A stretch of 34,094 nucleotides of DNA from Sulfurimonas sp. (GCA_027013295.1 JALUXP010000116.1:1-34094); one strand, 5' to 3'; positions 24,738 to 33,938 are shown, counted from the stretch's first letter. The notes: generated by a model from the letters alone, not told the origin. A program made the numbers and translations.

Positions 24738-25951
24738 TAGATCTCCTTTGATCCGTTGATATAAACATTAGAGATATTATACCTATGAAGTATTAAATGA
24801 ATAGCTAACTCATCATTGGGTTCTTTTTCTAAGTCAAGGATGATGAAATCAGCATTTTTCCCCTCTTTTATCTCACCAGTATTAAGTCCAAGTGCATCTG
24901 CAGCTCCTTTTGTGACACTATGTATGAGAGATTTTGCAAAAAGAAGAAGTGGAGCACTTGGATGCATGAAAAGAGAGAGCTTCATCTCTTCAAATAGGTC
25001 GAGTGCATAGTTTGAACTAAGCCCATCAGTCGCAAGAATCCAAGGGATGTTTTTATCGTTAAGATCTTTGATGTTGAGAGTAGGGTTTCCTAAGAGTCTA
25101 TTAGATATTGGGCAGTGGATAATTGTATGTTTATGCCTAGCAATAGTTTCTCTCTCCTCTTCATTAGTTTGCACTGCATGAGTTAAAAGAGTAGGTACAT
25201 CATCAAAAAAACTTAAAAATTCTTGTGCATCACATACGCAATGCTCTTGTTTGAGTAGCTCTTTAAAAAAAGTTTTAAAATCTCCTTGGCTTGAGTCAAG
25301 CCACTCACGCTCCGCCTTGCTTTCCATAAAGTGTGCTGTGAGTTTTAAGCCTTCATTCTTAACTATATTTATCGCTTTTTTTATCAAAACTGGGTGAACA
25401 GAATAGGGTGAATGCACAGCAACAGCTGGGAAAAATCCCTCTCTGGAGATCTCTTTTGAGGCATCTAAACGGGAGAGAAAGTCAGCAAAAAGTGCATCTG
25501 CCATCGTTGCCTGACTTCCGATAACTTCATTAAAATAGACAACATTTTGTTTAGCCTTTTGACAAACATCTAAATCCATCCCATGTGAGCTTATAGCTCC
25601 AAAAGTTGTAATACCATTTTGAAGCATAGCATCAACCGCTTTTTCCATCGACTGAGTCGCTTCACCCTCCATCAGCTCTTCACGGTTTTTTATCACACTA
25701 TAAAGCCATGGCATAAAATCACCATAACTTAGTGCAGTTTTGTTGGCACTAAATTCTATGTGGACATGAGCGTTGATAAGTCCACTCATAAGTAGGGAAT
25801 GCTCTCTTAGATGCTCTACTCGTGCATCTGGATAGAGTGTTGTTAGTGCATCAAGAGAGTCTATCTTTTGTATAGTTTTATCATAGGCGACCGCTTGATT
25901 TTTGAGGAGTGTATCTCCTACTAGGATATAATTAGGGGCGATTATTTTCAT
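24737..25951 (-). CDS. mqnX: Amidohydrolase, probable aminodeoxyfutalosine deaminase
   Basis: Metal-dependent deaminase of 404 residues. Metal ligands of the amidohydrolase fold are visible: H62-V-H64 (NAHVHIEFS), His207 (TAHFMES), His258 (LLTHAV) and Asp309 (ATDGLSSN). The protein resembles H. pylori HP0267, which deaminates aminodeoxyfutalosine in the futalosine route to menaquinone; the substrate call rests on that resemblance and on the lineage. The fold is also used by S-adenosylhomocysteine and methylthioadenosine deaminases, so substrate is less certain than class. It is transcribed ahead of sppA and has an extended -10 promoter upstream. Confidence 0.78.
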   Translation of the reverse strand: MKIIAPNYILVGDTLLKNQAVAYDKTIQKIDSLDALTTLYPDARVEHLREHSLLMSGLINAHVHIEFSANKTALSYGDFMPWLYSVIKNREELMEGEATQSMEKAVDAMLQNGITTFGAISSHGMDLDVCQKAKQNVVYFNEVIGSQATMADALFADFLSRLDASKEISREGFFPAVAVHSPYSVHPVLIKKAINIVKNEGLKLTAHFMESKAEREWLDSSQGDFKTFFKELLKQEHCVCDAQEFLSFFDDVPTLLTHAVQTNEEERETIARHKHTIIHCPISNRLLGNPTLNIKDLNDKNIPWILATDGLSSNYALDLFEEMKLSLFMHPSAPLLLFAKSLIHSVTKGAADALGLNTGEIKEGKNADFIILDLEKEPNDELAIHLILHRYNISNVYINGSKEI

Positions 25952-25969
25952 TGAAATTCTTTTTCAGAA

Positions 25970-25975
25970 ATTATA
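25970..25975 (-). promoter_or_regulatory. Extended -10 promoter of the deaminase-sppA pair
   Basis: The minus strand reads TTTGATATAATTTC, a perfect TATAAT with upstream TG, 19 bases before the ATG at 25951. It lies in the 104-base divergent gap shared with the aroQ promoter. Confidence 0.6.
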
Positions 25976-26027
25976 TCAAATTTTTTTGTTATGGAGATGC
26001 ATAATGGGGATTTAATATATGATTAGA

Positions 26028-26033
26028 TAAAAT
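26028..26033 (+). promoter_or_regulatory. Likely -10 box of the aroQ-flagellar operon
   Basis: GATAAAATAAG carries TAAAAT, one mismatch from consensus, 22 bases before the aroQ ATG. AAAAAAAGG serves as ribosome site. It is the only good promoter candidate upstream of the ten-gene block. Confidence 0.45.
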
Positions 26034-26055
26034 AAGCTTTAAAAAAAGGTAAACA

Positions 26056-26529
26056 ATGAAAATAGTAGTTATTCAAGGTCCAAACCTAAATATGCTTGGA
26101 GTTCGTGAGCAACAAATTTATGGTCCAATGAAATTAGAGCAGATTCATGCCCAAATGCAAGAGTATGCAACACAAAATGGTATAGAGATTGAATTTTTTC
26201 AAACTAACCTTGAAGGTGAGATAGTTGATAAGCTTCAAGAATGCTATGGTGATGCAGATGGTATCATTATTAATGCTGCAGCATACACACATACATCTAT
26301 TGCTATTCGTGATGCAATCGCTGCTGTTGCGATTCCAACTATTGAAGTTCATATCTCTAACATTCACCGTCGTGAAGAGTTTAGAAAAGAAAATATGATT
26401 GCACCTGTATGTACATCATCGGTTGTTGGTTTTGGTCCATTTGGTTACCACCTTGCAATGACTGGTATGCTTCAGATTATGACAGAGATACAAGCGGCAC
26501 AAGAAGCACAAGCGGCAGATCAAGCGTAG
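26056..26529 (+). CDS. aroQ: Type II 3-dehydroquinate dehydratase
   Basis: Third step of the shikimate pathway. The 157 residues hold the family blocks [17 protein letters not shown] (5-21), [16 protein letters not shown] (near 76-91) and the catalytic His in [13 protein letters not shown] (near 103-115). The last dozen residues form an Ala/Gln-rich tail ([10 protein letters not shown]) beyond the usual end. It opens a probable operon continuing to mnmA, ending 2 bases before folK. Confidence 0.95.
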   Translation: MKIVVIQGPNLNMLGVREQQIYGPMKLEQIHAQMQEYATQNGIEIEFFQTNLEGEIVDKLQECYGDADGIIINAAAYTHTSIAIRDAIAAVAIPTIEVHISNIHRREEFRKENMIAPVCTSSVVGFGPFGYHLAMTGMLQIMTEIQAAQEAQAADQA

Positions 26530-26531
26530 TA

Positions 26532-27017
26532 ATGTACCTCAAGCACAGCCTAAGTGATGACTTAGTAAGATACAAAGGTTTGTGCTTTTCCTATAAGACT
26601 ACTCAAAAAAGTTCTTTACGCTATAGAGTAGTTGTAGGCATAGGTGGAAATATAGGAGATGTGAAACGAAGGTTCATGCATCTTTTTTATTATTTAAAAA
26701 AACAAAAGCAAGTTGAGCTATTGCAAACATCATCACTACTACAAAATCCCCCTTTTGGATTTTTAGAACAAGATGATTTTTTTAATGGCTTACTTGTCTT
26801 GCAAACATCAAAACAACCTAGGCATTTTTTAGATTATTTGCATAGAGTCGAAAAGAAGTTTGCTAGAAAAAGAAGTTTTGCGAATGCCCCAAGGAGTTTG
26901 GATTTGGATATTATATTTTTTGACAACAGAGTTATCAATACTCCAAGATTACAAATTCCCCATAAAGAGTGGTCAAAGAGACAAAGCGTAGTTATCCCAC
27001 TTATGGACTTAGTGTAA
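26532..27017 (+). CDS. folK: Hydroxymethyl-dihydropterin pyrophosphokinase
   Basis: Transfers pyrophosphate from ATP to the pterin in folate synthesis. GIGGNIGDVKRRF (about 37-49) and RSLDLDIIFFDNRVINTPRLQIPH (shown here as RSLDLDIIFFD and LQIPH) are the FolK blocks, giving 161 residues. The frame is open further up to 26409 but inside aroQ. I chose the ATG at 26532, two bases after the aroQ stop. Even so, about 33 residues precede the usual family start. It lies one base before flhF. Confidence 0.9.
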   Translation: MYLKHSLSDDLVRYKGLCFSYKTTQKSSLRYRVVVGIGGNIGDVKRRFMHLFYYLKKQKQVELLQTSSLLQNPPFGFLEQDDFFNGLLVLQTSKQPRHFLDYLHRVEKKFARKRSFANAPRSLDLDIIFFDNRVINTPRLQIPHKEWSKRQSVVIPLMDLV

Positions 27018-27018
27018 A

Positions 27019-28296
27019 ATGAAAGTATTGACATTTACAGGTAAAAGTCCCTCAGAAGCTTTAAAAAATGCACGAATGGAGATAGGTGATGAGGGTATGC
27101 TCATCGAAACTCGTGAGATTCAGAAAAAAGCACTAGGCAAAGAGCCTCTTTATGAGATAGTTGTTGGTGTAGATGAAGAAGATGTTAGAAAACATAATGC
27201 TAACAATTTGTATGAGAAACCCTTACAAAATCAAAAACCAATTAAGCAAGAGAGCAAGGATGTCCTTTACAATATCTCAAATGCTGCTGCACAGATTTCG
27301 GAGATAGCAGATGTAACAAGCCCTATGTTTGAGTATTCAAAAGTAAAAACTCAAGTCAAACAAAGTGAGCCAAAAGAACTTAAAGAGATAAAATCTCAGA
27401 TAACTAAACTAGGTGATAAAGTAAATCTTATCCAAAATATGTTTTGGGATGAAAAATCTCCAGAGATAGAAACTCAAATCCCTCCTGAATTTGCAGAGAT
27501 ATATCGCCTTGCCTCACAAAGCGGTATGGATAGTGAGCATCTCAATGATATTATGCGTTTAACACTTACACACATGCCACTACAGATGCGTGAAAATTCC
27601 ATTACTGTAAAAAGATATTTTCAAACACTTCTTCGTAAGATGATCCCTATCCGACTAGAAAGTATGCCGGGTATTGGTGCAAAAAAGGTGATTATGCTTG
27701 TTGGACCAACAGGTGTAGGAAAAACAACAAGCATTGCAAAACTTGCAGCAAGATACTCTTATCTTATGGAAAAAAAATATAAAGTCGGTTTAGTCGTTTT
27801 AGATACATATCGAATAGGGGCAGTGGAACAACTAATGCAATATGCTCGCATGATGAAGCTTGGGATTGAGACTGTTGTTGACCCTCCAGAGTTTGCTACC
27901 GCACTAGATGCACTTAAATATTGTGATTATATTTTGATCGATACTATGGGATCAAGTCCTTACGATAAAGGTAAAATCGAGAAGATATATGAATGTTTAA
28001 ATGCTAATGAAACAGAATTTAATGTAGATGTCGTACTTACTATGCCAAGTTCTATCAAATATGATGATATGAAAGTAACTTATAAAAACTTTTCAAATTT
28101 AGGTATAGATACTTTAATGTTTACAAAACTTGATGAAACAAAAGGGTATGGAAATATATTTTCTCTTGCGTATGAAACAAAAAAACCGATAAGTTATTTT
28201 TCTGTAGGTCAAGAAGTTCCAGAAGACTTAGTCTGTGCAACAAGTGAGTTTCTCATCGAATGCTTACTCCATGGGTTCAATAGGAGCAAGATATGA
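27019..28296 (+). CDS. flhF: Flagellar GTPase FlhF
   Basis: SRP-type GTPase that places the flagellum at the pole. The 425 residues have an N-terminal basic B domain (KVLTFTGKSPSEAL at the start, a variable region to about 140), an N domain of helices and the G domain with P-loop LVGPTGVGKTTSIAKLA (about 226-242), DTYRIGAVEQL, DTMGSS and TKLDETKG. In Campylobacter and Helicobacter FlhF is also needed to express sigma-54-dependent flagellar genes. It overlaps flhG by 4 bases. Confidence 0.97.
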   Translation: MKVLTFTGKSPSEALKNARMEIGDEGMLIETREIQKKALGKEPLYEIVVGVDEEDVRKHNANNLYEKPLQNQKPIKQESKDVLYNISNAAAQISEIADVTSPMFEYSKVKTQVKQSEPKELKEIKSQITKLGDKVNLIQNMFWDEKSPEIETQIPPEFAEIYRLASQSGMDSEHLNDIMRLTLTHMPLQMRENSITVKRYFQTLLRKMIPIRLESMPGIGAKKVIMLVGPTGVGKTTSIAKLAARYSYLMEKKYKVGLVVLDTYRIGAVEQLMQYARMMKLGIETVVDPPEFATALDALKYCDYILIDTMGSSPYDKGKIEKIYECLNANETEFNVDVVLTMPSSIKYDDMKVTYKNFSNLGIDTLMFTKLDETKGYGNIFSLAYETKKPISYFSVGQEVPEDLVCATSEFLIECLLHGFNRSKI

Positions 28297-29168
28297 GTTC
28301 TCATCAGGCAAAAAAACTTGAAGAATTAGTAGCAAAAAAAAGTAAAAACAGATCAAGAAATACTCGCTTTATTGCGATAACTAGTGGCAAAGGAGGCGTT
28401 GGGAAAAGTACAATTAGTTCAAACCTTGCGTACCTTCTTTCTCAAAGTGGTCTCAATGTTGGTATATTTGATGCAGATATAGGTCTTGCAAACTTAGATG
28501 TTATTTTTAATGTTAAGATTAAAAAAAATATCTTGCATGTTCTCAAAGGGGAAGCAACAGTTTCAGATATCCTCGTTCCTGTAACAAGAAATTTGATTTT
28601 AATCCCTGGTGAGAGTGGTGATGAGATACTGAAGTATGCAGATCGTGCACTTTTTGAGCGTTTTATGCAAGAAGCAGAAATTCTTGATAAACTTGATGTG
28701 ATGATCATAGATACTGGAGCTGGAATAGGTGAACATATACAGATGTTTTTAAATGCGGCAGATGATGTTATAGTGGTTACCGTACCAGATCCCGCTGCTA
28801 TTACTGATGCATATGCAACGATTAAGACCATCTCAAGTGTAAGAGATGATATCGGGATGATACTAAATCAAGTAAAAAATGAAAAAGAAGCTATTGCGAT
28901 ATATAAAAAAATTAAACAAGTCGCTTTAGCAAATATTGGAAAAAAATTAAATTTAGAATATTATGGAAAGGTAAATTCTGATATAAAAGTTTCTTCATCT
29001 ATTAAAAAAAGAGAGATTTTTTGTGCGACATATCCAAATTCTATACCCCATCAAGATGTTGTTGCTATTGCAAATAAAATCATTACCAAATTGGAACGAG
29101 ATGTGCTAGTTTCTGCTAGTGAAAGTGGCTTAAGTGGACTATTTAAACGTCTTGTTCAGCACTTCTAA
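28293..29168 (+). CDS. flhG: MinD-like ATPase FlhG (FleN/YlxH)
   Basis: ParA/MinD-family ATPase that limits flagellar number and stimulates FlhF. The 291 residues have a deviant Walker A motif SGKGGVGKST (31-40), DADIGLANLDV and DTGAGIG switch segments, and a C-terminal amphipathic tail (ESGLSGLFKRLVQHF) like a membrane-targeting sequence. The N-terminal HQAKKLEEL resembles the DQAxxLR activator motif used to switch on FlhF. It follows flhF with a 4-base overlap, the standard pair. Confidence 0.95.
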   Translation: MSSHQAKKLEELVAKKSKNRSRNTRFIAITSGKGGVGKSTISSNLAYLLSQSGLNVGIFDADIGLANLDVIFNVKIKKNILHVLKGEATVSDILVPVTRNLILIPGESGDEILKYADRALFERFMQEAEILDKLDVMIIDTGAGIGEHIQMFLNAADDVIVVTVPDPAAITDAYATIKTISSVRDDIGMILNQVKNEKEAIAIYKKIKQVALANIGKKLNLEYYGKVNSDIKVSSSIKKREIFCATYPNSIPHQDVVAIANKIITKLERDVLVSASESGLSGLFKRLVQHF

Positions 29169-29189
29169 AGTACTTAAAATGGGGTCTGC

Positions 29190-29528
29190 ATGCTAGGGGA
29201 AAATTTCGTTTATTTTTTTACTGTTCAGGGATTTTTTGTTGGCATAGTTTTTGGCATACTAAAGTCTTTTGATGCCGAGGGTTTGCTTCTCTATACTTTT
29301 TTTATTACAGCATTCTTTTACCTTTTCTCTCATGTTATTATTGCTTTTTATTTTAGAACTATTGTTATGAAAACTTATGGATTTCCAAGAGAAATTCATG
29401 AAAAGCATTTAGATAAGATAGTAAAAGAGATCAATAAAAGAGAAAACTTAATAGATGCTGCTGCAAAAGTAACTGATGAAGCAATTCAAGCAAATAAAGA
29501 ACACCTTTCAGGAGAAAAAAGTGCTTGA
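29190..29528 (+). CDS. Small two-helix membrane protein between flhG and fliA
   Basis: A 112-residue protein with two hydrophobic segments (about 5-23 and 30-55) and a charged cytoplasmic tail rich in Lys and Glu (60-112). Small membrane proteins occur in this exact place in H. pylori (HP1033) and C. jejuni (Cj0062c), as I recall. No domain or function is recognised. It overlaps fliA by 8 bases. Conserved position in a flagellar block suggests a motility-related role, but that is inference. Confidence 0.75.
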   Translation: MLGENFVYFFTVQGFFVGIVFGILKSFDAEGLLLYTFFITAFFYLFSHVIIAFYFRTIVMKTYGFPREIHEKHLDKIVKEINKRENLIDAAAKVTDEAIQANKEHLSGEKSA

Positions 29529-30213
29529 TTGTTACACTCAAGATCTTAAACATAAGGAAGATGAACTAGCTATTCAGTACCTTCCAGCAGTAAAAGCGAT
29601 GTCTTTTAGACTTAAAGAAAGACTGCCGAGTTCTATAGACTATATGGATCTATCAGCTATAGGAACAGAAGAGTTGATTAAGCTAGCTAGAAGATATGAC
29701 GAAACGCTCAATGACTCTTTTTGGGGTTATGCAAAAAAGCGTGTATATGGAGCGATGCTTGATTATCTCCGTTCTTTAGATATTTTATCTCGTGCAAGTC
29801 GAAAACTTGTCAAGGCTATTGACTATGCCATAGAAGAGTATAGAGTAGTTCATGATGAAGAGCCTACAGATAAAGAATTGGCTACAATATTGGATGAAGA
29901 TATAGTTAAAGTGCATGATGCAAGAGTTGCTTCAAGTATATACACAGTAATGCCTCTTCATGATCAACTTCATGTTGGTGATGAAGGAGCAACTTTAGTT
30001 CGTATAGAAAAAGAAGAATTAGTAGATGTGATAAAAAAAGTTTTAGGCAGTTATACTCAAAGGGAACAGATGATAATACAACTTTATTATTTTGAAGAAT
30101 TAACCTTAAAAGAGATAAGTGAGGTTTTAAATATAACTGAATCAAGAATATCACAAATCCATAAATCTGTATTGCAAAAAATAAAAAACAGTATAGGCGT
30201 AAATAATGGCTGA
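29521..30213 (+). CDS. fliA: Flagellar sigma factor 28
   Basis: Sigma factor for late flagellar genes. I chose the GTG at 29521, which has AGGAG 6 bases upstream, giving 230 residues. The longer frame from 29476 lies mostly inside the previous gene. Region 2 starts QYLPAVKAMSFRLKERLPS and includes DLSAIGTEELIKLARRYD and FWGYAKKRVYGAMLDYLRSLD. Region 4 has the helix-turn-helix LTLKEISEVLNITESRISQIHK near the end (about 190-212). It overlaps fliM by 8 bases. FlgM, its anti-sigma factor, is not in the window. Confidence 0.95.
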   Translation: MLDCYTQDLKHKEDELAIQYLPAVKAMSFRLKERLPSSIDYMDLSAIGTEELIKLARRYDETLNDSFWGYAKKRVYGAMLDYLRSLDILSRASRKLVKAIDYAIEEYRVVHDEEPTDKELATILDEDIVKVHDARVASSIYTVMPLHDQLHVGDEGATLVRIEKEELVDVIKKVLGSYTQREQMIIQLYYFEELTLKEISEVLNITESRISQIHKSVLQKIKNSIGVNNG

Positions 30214-31300
30214 TATACTTTCACAAGAGGAGATTGATTCTTTACTCGATGTCTTAGAAGATGAAGGTGGAGAGATTGCTGAGTCAACAGAGAATTTTTC
30301 ACAACCTCAAAAACAGGCAACACTTTATGATTTTAAGAGACCAAATAGAGTTTCAAAAGAGCAGCTTCGTGCCTTTCGAGGTGTTCATGATAAGATGGCT
30401 CGTTCCTTGGCATCACAGATATCCTCTATTATGCGTTCTATTGTAGAGATACAACTTCATTCAGTTGACCAAATGACTTATGGTGAGTTTTTGATGTCTT
30501 TGCCAAATCCTACAAGTTTTAATGTTTTTTCCATTAAACCATTAGAAGGAAGTGGAGTTATTGAGATCAACCCAACCATTGCATTTCCTATGCTTGACCG
30601 TCTTCTTGGTGGAAAAGGTGAACCTTTTGATGCCTCTCGTGAATTTTCAGATATAGAGCTTTCTTTATTTGAAACAATTTTACGCGTAATGATGAGTACC
30701 CTTAAAGAAGCTTGGGGACCGGTAATGGAGGTTTATCCAAATATAGAGTCAAAAGAATCTAGCCCAAATGTTGTTCAGATAGTTGCTCAAAATGAAATCG
30801 TTGTAATGGTGGTGATGGAGATAATTATTGGGCATAGTTCTGGTATGATGAATATATGTTATCCTGTTATTGCCTTAGAACCTATCCTTCCAAAATTGGC
30901 TTCGCGTGATTTGATGCTCAATGAAACAAGTTCTAAAAAAAGTAGAAATACTGAGCTTCAAGTGCTTTTAGGTGGAGCTAAAGTGAACTTGGAAGCAAAT
31001 TTAGGTGATGTGGAACTTACTTTACGAGATGTTTTAGATTTGCAAGTTGGTGATGCTATTCGACTTTCAGCTGCTGCAGATGATATTGTGACTGTTTGTG
31101 TAGATGGAAAAGAGAGATTTCGTGGTGAAATTGGTCTTAGAAGATTTAGAAAATCTATTCAAATTACAGAGATAATAGATACTGAAAAAGATGCTGTAAA
31201 ACGCGCATTAGAGAGCTTTGAATACAAACGACATGAAAAAATTTCAGGAGTTGCTGATATAATTAACGATAAACCATTGGAAAATGAGCTTAAGGAATAA
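30206..31300 (+). CDS. fliM: Flagellar motor switch protein FliM
   Basis: C-ring protein that receives CheY-P. The N-terminal ILSQEEIDSLLDVLE (about 4-18) is the CheY-binding helix. The middle CheC-like domain (about 45-230) has RVSKEQLRAFRGVHDKMARSLASQISS-type sequence and the PMLDRLLGG block, and the C-terminal SpoA domain (about 250-325) has VNLEANLGDVELTLRDVLDLQVGD. The 364 residues match the family. It overlaps fliA by 8 bases and ends 2 bases before fliY. Confidence 0.97.
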   Translation: MADILSQEEIDSLLDVLEDEGGEIAESTENFSQPQKQATLYDFKRPNRVSKEQLRAFRGVHDKMARSLASQISSIMRSIVEIQLHSVDQMTYGEFLMSLPNPTSFNVFSIKPLEGSGVIEINPTIAFPMLDRLLGGKGEPFDASREFSDIELSLFETILRVMMSTLKEAWGPVMEVYPNIESKESSPNVVQIVAQNEIVVMVVMEIIIGHSSGMMNICYPVIALEPILPKLASRDLMLNETSSKKSRNTELQVLLGGAKVNLEANLGDVELTLRDVLDLQVGDAIRLSAAADDIVTVCVDGKERFRGEIGLRRFRKSIQITEIIDTEKDAVKRALESFEYKRHEKISGVADIINDKPLENELKE

Positions 31301-31302
31301 AA

Positions 31303-32163
31303 ATGAGTGATTTTATAAAACTTCTTGAAAATGAGATAATTACAAATATAGAAACAATGGTAGGGGTAGCTCCAAGTTTAACCTTGAAAGAGGAACAAGA
31401 ATTAAATATGATGGCAAGTATTATTCCCCCTATTGTCCTTATGAAGATGAGTGTTTCTGGAGCAGTAGAAGCAAAAGCCATGGTTGCTGTTCCTCCAAAT
31501 CTAGCTGCGGCATTGTCAGATTTGATGATGGGTGAAGAGTTAGTGAGTAGGGATGATATTAACGATGATGATGTTGATGGTGCAAAAGAAGCTTTTAACA
31601 CAATTTTTGGAACAATTAATACTGTTTTATCATCGCAAAAAGAGATGCCTATAGTTTCATTTAAATTTGAGAGTATAGAATTTGTTAATAATGACTCAGA
31701 AGTTGCCCTTGATGAGTATTCAATAATGTATAAGTATGATTTTAAGATAGACTCATTAAATTCACTTTTTATGTTTATAATAGATGAAAAACTGGAAAAT
31801 GCACTTTCTGGTAAAGTTGAGTCAGGGAGTGATAAAGCTCTTGAAGTTGATAGTTTAGATAACAGCACAATGAACCATCCAACTTTAAGTGCTCTTGAGA
31901 TGAATAATATATCTTTAATTATGGATGTTAAACTCCCTGTAAGAGTACGAATAGGCAAGAAAAAAATGCTTCTCAAAGATGTCTTGAATATGGATATAGG
32001 TTCAGTTATAGAACTCAATCAATTAGCAAATGATCCTTTGGAAATACTTGTAGACAACCATGTGATTGCACAAGGTGAAGTTGTGATTGTCGATGGTAAC
32101 TTTGGTATTCAAGTGACATCTATAGGTACAAAACGCGAAAGGTTAGCACAGCTAAAAAATTAG
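31303..32163 (+). CDS. fliY: Flagellar motor switch protein FliY
   Basis: FliN-type C-ring protein with an extra N-terminal domain. The C-terminal SpoA domain is clear: LIMDVKLPVRVRIGKKKMLLKDVLNMDIGSVIELNQ (seen as MDVKLPVRVRIG and LLKDVLNMDIGSVIEL), with NDPLEILVDNHVIAQGEVVIVDGNFGIQV following. The N-terminal 190 residues are diverged and recall the CheC-like domain of FliY. Length (286) fits H. pylori and C. jejuni FliY better than FliN (about 100-130). It lies directly after fliM. Confidence 0.92.
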   Translation: MSDFIKLLENEIITNIETMVGVAPSLTLKEEQELNMMASIIPPIVLMKMSVSGAVEAKAMVAVPPNLAAALSDLMMGEELVSRDDINDDDVDGAKEAFNTIFGTINTVLSSQKEMPIVSFKFESIEFVNNDSEVALDEYSIMYKYDFKIDSLNSLFMFIIDEKLENALSGKVESGSDKALEVDSLDNSTMNHPTLSALEMNNISLIMDVKLPVRVRIGKKKMLLKDVLNMDIGSVIELNQLANDPLEILVDNHVIAQGEVVIVDGNFGIQVTSIGTKRERLAQLKN

Positions 32164-32164
32164 T

Positions 32165-32914
32165 ATGAAAAAAGAAAATCTAAGTAAAAAATATATTAAA
32201 GATATAAAATCAGCAGATGTTTGGAGCGTTTTTAAGATTTTGGCTGATTTTGTAAAAGGGTTTGATGAACTCGGTGATTTGGGACCATCAGTTACCATTT
32301 TTGGAAGTGCTAGAACTAATGAAAACGATACATATTATAAAAAAGCTGTAAAACTTTCTTCCATGCTAGCTAATCGTGGTTTTAATGTTATGACAGGTGG
32401 TGGACCTGGCATAATGGAAGCTGCAAATCGTGGTGCAAGTGAACACAAAGAAGTAGAATCTATAGGTTTAAATATTGATTTACCCTTTGAACAAATTCCC
32501 AATCCTTATACAACAATAGAATTAGATTTTGATTACTTCTTTTCTCGAAAAGTAATGTTAGTGAAGTATTCTATTGCTTATGTTATTTTCCCGGGTGGTT
32601 TTGGTACATTAGATGAACTATTTGAAGCTATGACTTTAATCCAAACTAGAAAAGTAACAGGAGTCAAAGTCTTTGTTGTTGGGATTGAATTTTATCAACC
32701 TCTTATCGATTTTTTAAGCTCATCTCTTGTTGGTAATGGGATGATAGATGAAGAAGATCTTGAAATAATACAATTAACAGATGATTTAGACTTGATTGCA
32801 GATGAGATTGAAAAATCCCTGACTAACCAGATAGATATTTTAAAAGATGTTGGATTAAGTGATACAAAATATTTTAAATCTTTACAAAAATTTTTTAGTG
32901 GCAACGATGAGTAA
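32165..32914 (+). CDS. LOG family protein (TIGR00730), probable nucleoside-5'-monophosphate phosphoribohydrolase
   Basis: Rossmann-like enzyme of 249 residues that in characterised members cleaves the base from (cytokinin-type) nucleotide monophosphates. Key motifs are GGGPGIMEAANRGA (about 79-92) and PGGFGTLDELFEAMT (about 142-156), with an Arg-Lys (SRKVM) between them. All catalytic elements are present. The older name lysine decarboxylase is misleading. It sits between fliY and mnmA, one base after fliY and overlapping mnmA by 8 bases. Its substrate here is unknown and no link to motility follows from position alone. Confidence 0.88.
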   Translation: MKKENLSKKYIKDIKSADVWSVFKILADFVKGFDELGDLGPSVTIFGSARTNENDTYYKKAVKLSSMLANRGFNVMTGGGPGIMEAANRGASEHKEVESIGLNIDLPFEQIPNPYTTIELDFDYFFSRKVMLVKYSIAYVIFPGGFGTLDELFEAMTLIQTRKVTGVKVFVVGIEFYQPLIDFLSSSLVGNGMIDEEDLEIIQLTDDLDLIADEIEKSLTNQIDILKDVGLSDTKYFKSLQKFFSGNDE

Positions 32915-33938
32915 GAAAGTTCTCGTAGGGATGAGCGGAGGTGTTGACTCTACTATAAGTGCATTACTTCTTAAGGAGGAGGGGTATGAAGTTGAAGGGC
33001 TTTATATGAAACTTCATACTAAACCTGGTTATCATGAGATACATTTAGCCCGTGCACAAAAAGCCGCAGATTTTGTAGGTATGAAACTCCATGTCCTTGA
33101 TTTGCAAAAAGTATTTAATGAAAAAGTATTTCAACCTTTTATAGATACTTATGAAGAGGGTCGTACTCCTAATCCCTGTGCCTTATGCAATAAAAGTCTT
33201 AAATTTGGTGAGATGATAAAGTTTGCAGATAAAATAGGAGCAGATTACTTAGCAACAGGACACTATATAGATACGGATGGTGAGTATTTTTATGAAGCCC
33301 TTGATGATACAAAAGATCAAAGTTATTTTTTATTTTATGTAGATAAAAATGTACTCAAAAGATTGATTTTTCCTTTGGGTCAGCGAAAAAAAAGCGATAT
33401 TAAGCAATTTGCTGCTTCTATTAAAGGCCTTGAATCCTTTGCAAGTCAGAGTGAATCAAGCGAGATTTGTTTTGTAGAAACTACATACACAGACTTGCTC
33501 AAAGATTATGTATCAGTTGACAATCCTGGTGAGGTTTTAGATACACAAGGAAATGTAGTGGGTGAACATAAGGGTTACATGCACTACACAATAGGCAAAA
33601 GAAAAGGATTTACTGTGCGAGGTGCACATGACCCTCATTATGTCATAAATATAGATGTAAAAAACAACCAAATAACTGTGGGTAAAAAAGAGGAGCTTTC
33701 TTGTAAGTCTGTAGTGCTAGAAAATTTAAATATGTTCAATAATGAAACAGAGTTTGATACAAGTATTAAGCTCAGATACAGAACACATGCAGTTCCATGT
33801 TCTGTTTTAATAAAAAATAATCAAGCTTATGTAACATTACATGAAGATGTCTTTGGTGTTGCTTCGGGACAGGCAGGTGTCTTTTACGATGGAAATAAGC
33901 TCATTGGTGGGGGCTGGATTGCTAGTGCATCAAAGTAG
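32907..33938 (+). CDS. mnmA: tRNA 2-thiouridylase MnmA
   Basis: Adds sulfur to U34 of Lys, Glu and Gln tRNAs. The start at 32907 gives 343 residues; the frame extends to 32859 inside the previous gene, but MSKKVLVGMSGGVDST fits the family opening. The PP-loop is GMSGGVDST (8-16). NPCALCNK holds the catalytic Cys94 and SSEICFVE the persulfide Cys188. GKRKGF near residue 230 starts the C-terminal domains. An extra Cys91 stands where many homologues have Asp. It ends the operon; a probable rRNA leader follows. Confidence 0.96.
   Translation: MSKKVLVGMSGGVDSTISALLLKEEGYEVEGLYMKLHTKPGYHEIHLARAQKAADFVGMKLHVLDLQKVFNEKVFQPFIDTYEEGRTPNPCALCNKSLKFGEMIKFADKIGADYLATGHYIDTDGEYFYEALDDTKDQSYFLFYVDKNVLKRLIFPLGQRKKSDIKQFAASIKGLESFASQSESSEICFVETTYTDLLKDYVSVDNPGEVLDTQGNVVGEHKGYMHYTIGKRKGFTVRGAHDPHYVINIDVKNNQITVGKKEELSCKSVVLENLNMFNNETEFDTSIKLRYRTHAVPCSVLIKNNQAYVTLHEDVFGVASGQAGVFYDGNKLIGGGWIASASK

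Noticed and set aside
25742-25760. TTGGCACTAAAT as a sigma-54 promoter
   Set aside because: It lies inside the deaminase gene and lacks the GC of the -12 element.
26490-26528. Short repeat of CAAGCGGCA at the end of aroQ as a regulatory repeat
   Set aside because: It encodes an Ala/Gln-rich tail; only two near-identical short units are present, consistent with slippage in a coding tail.
26409-26531. Longer start for folK
   Set aside because: This extension lies entirely inside aroQ in another frame, and the translated segment has no FolK similarity. The ATG at 26532 directly follows the aroQ stop.
29476-29520. Upstream ATG for fliA
   Set aside because: It lies within the preceding membrane-protein gene and has no good ribosome site, while the GTG at 29521 has AGGAG at the right distance.
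32859-32906. Upstream start for mnmA
   Set aside because: It lies within the LOG gene; the conserved MnmA opening starts at 32907.
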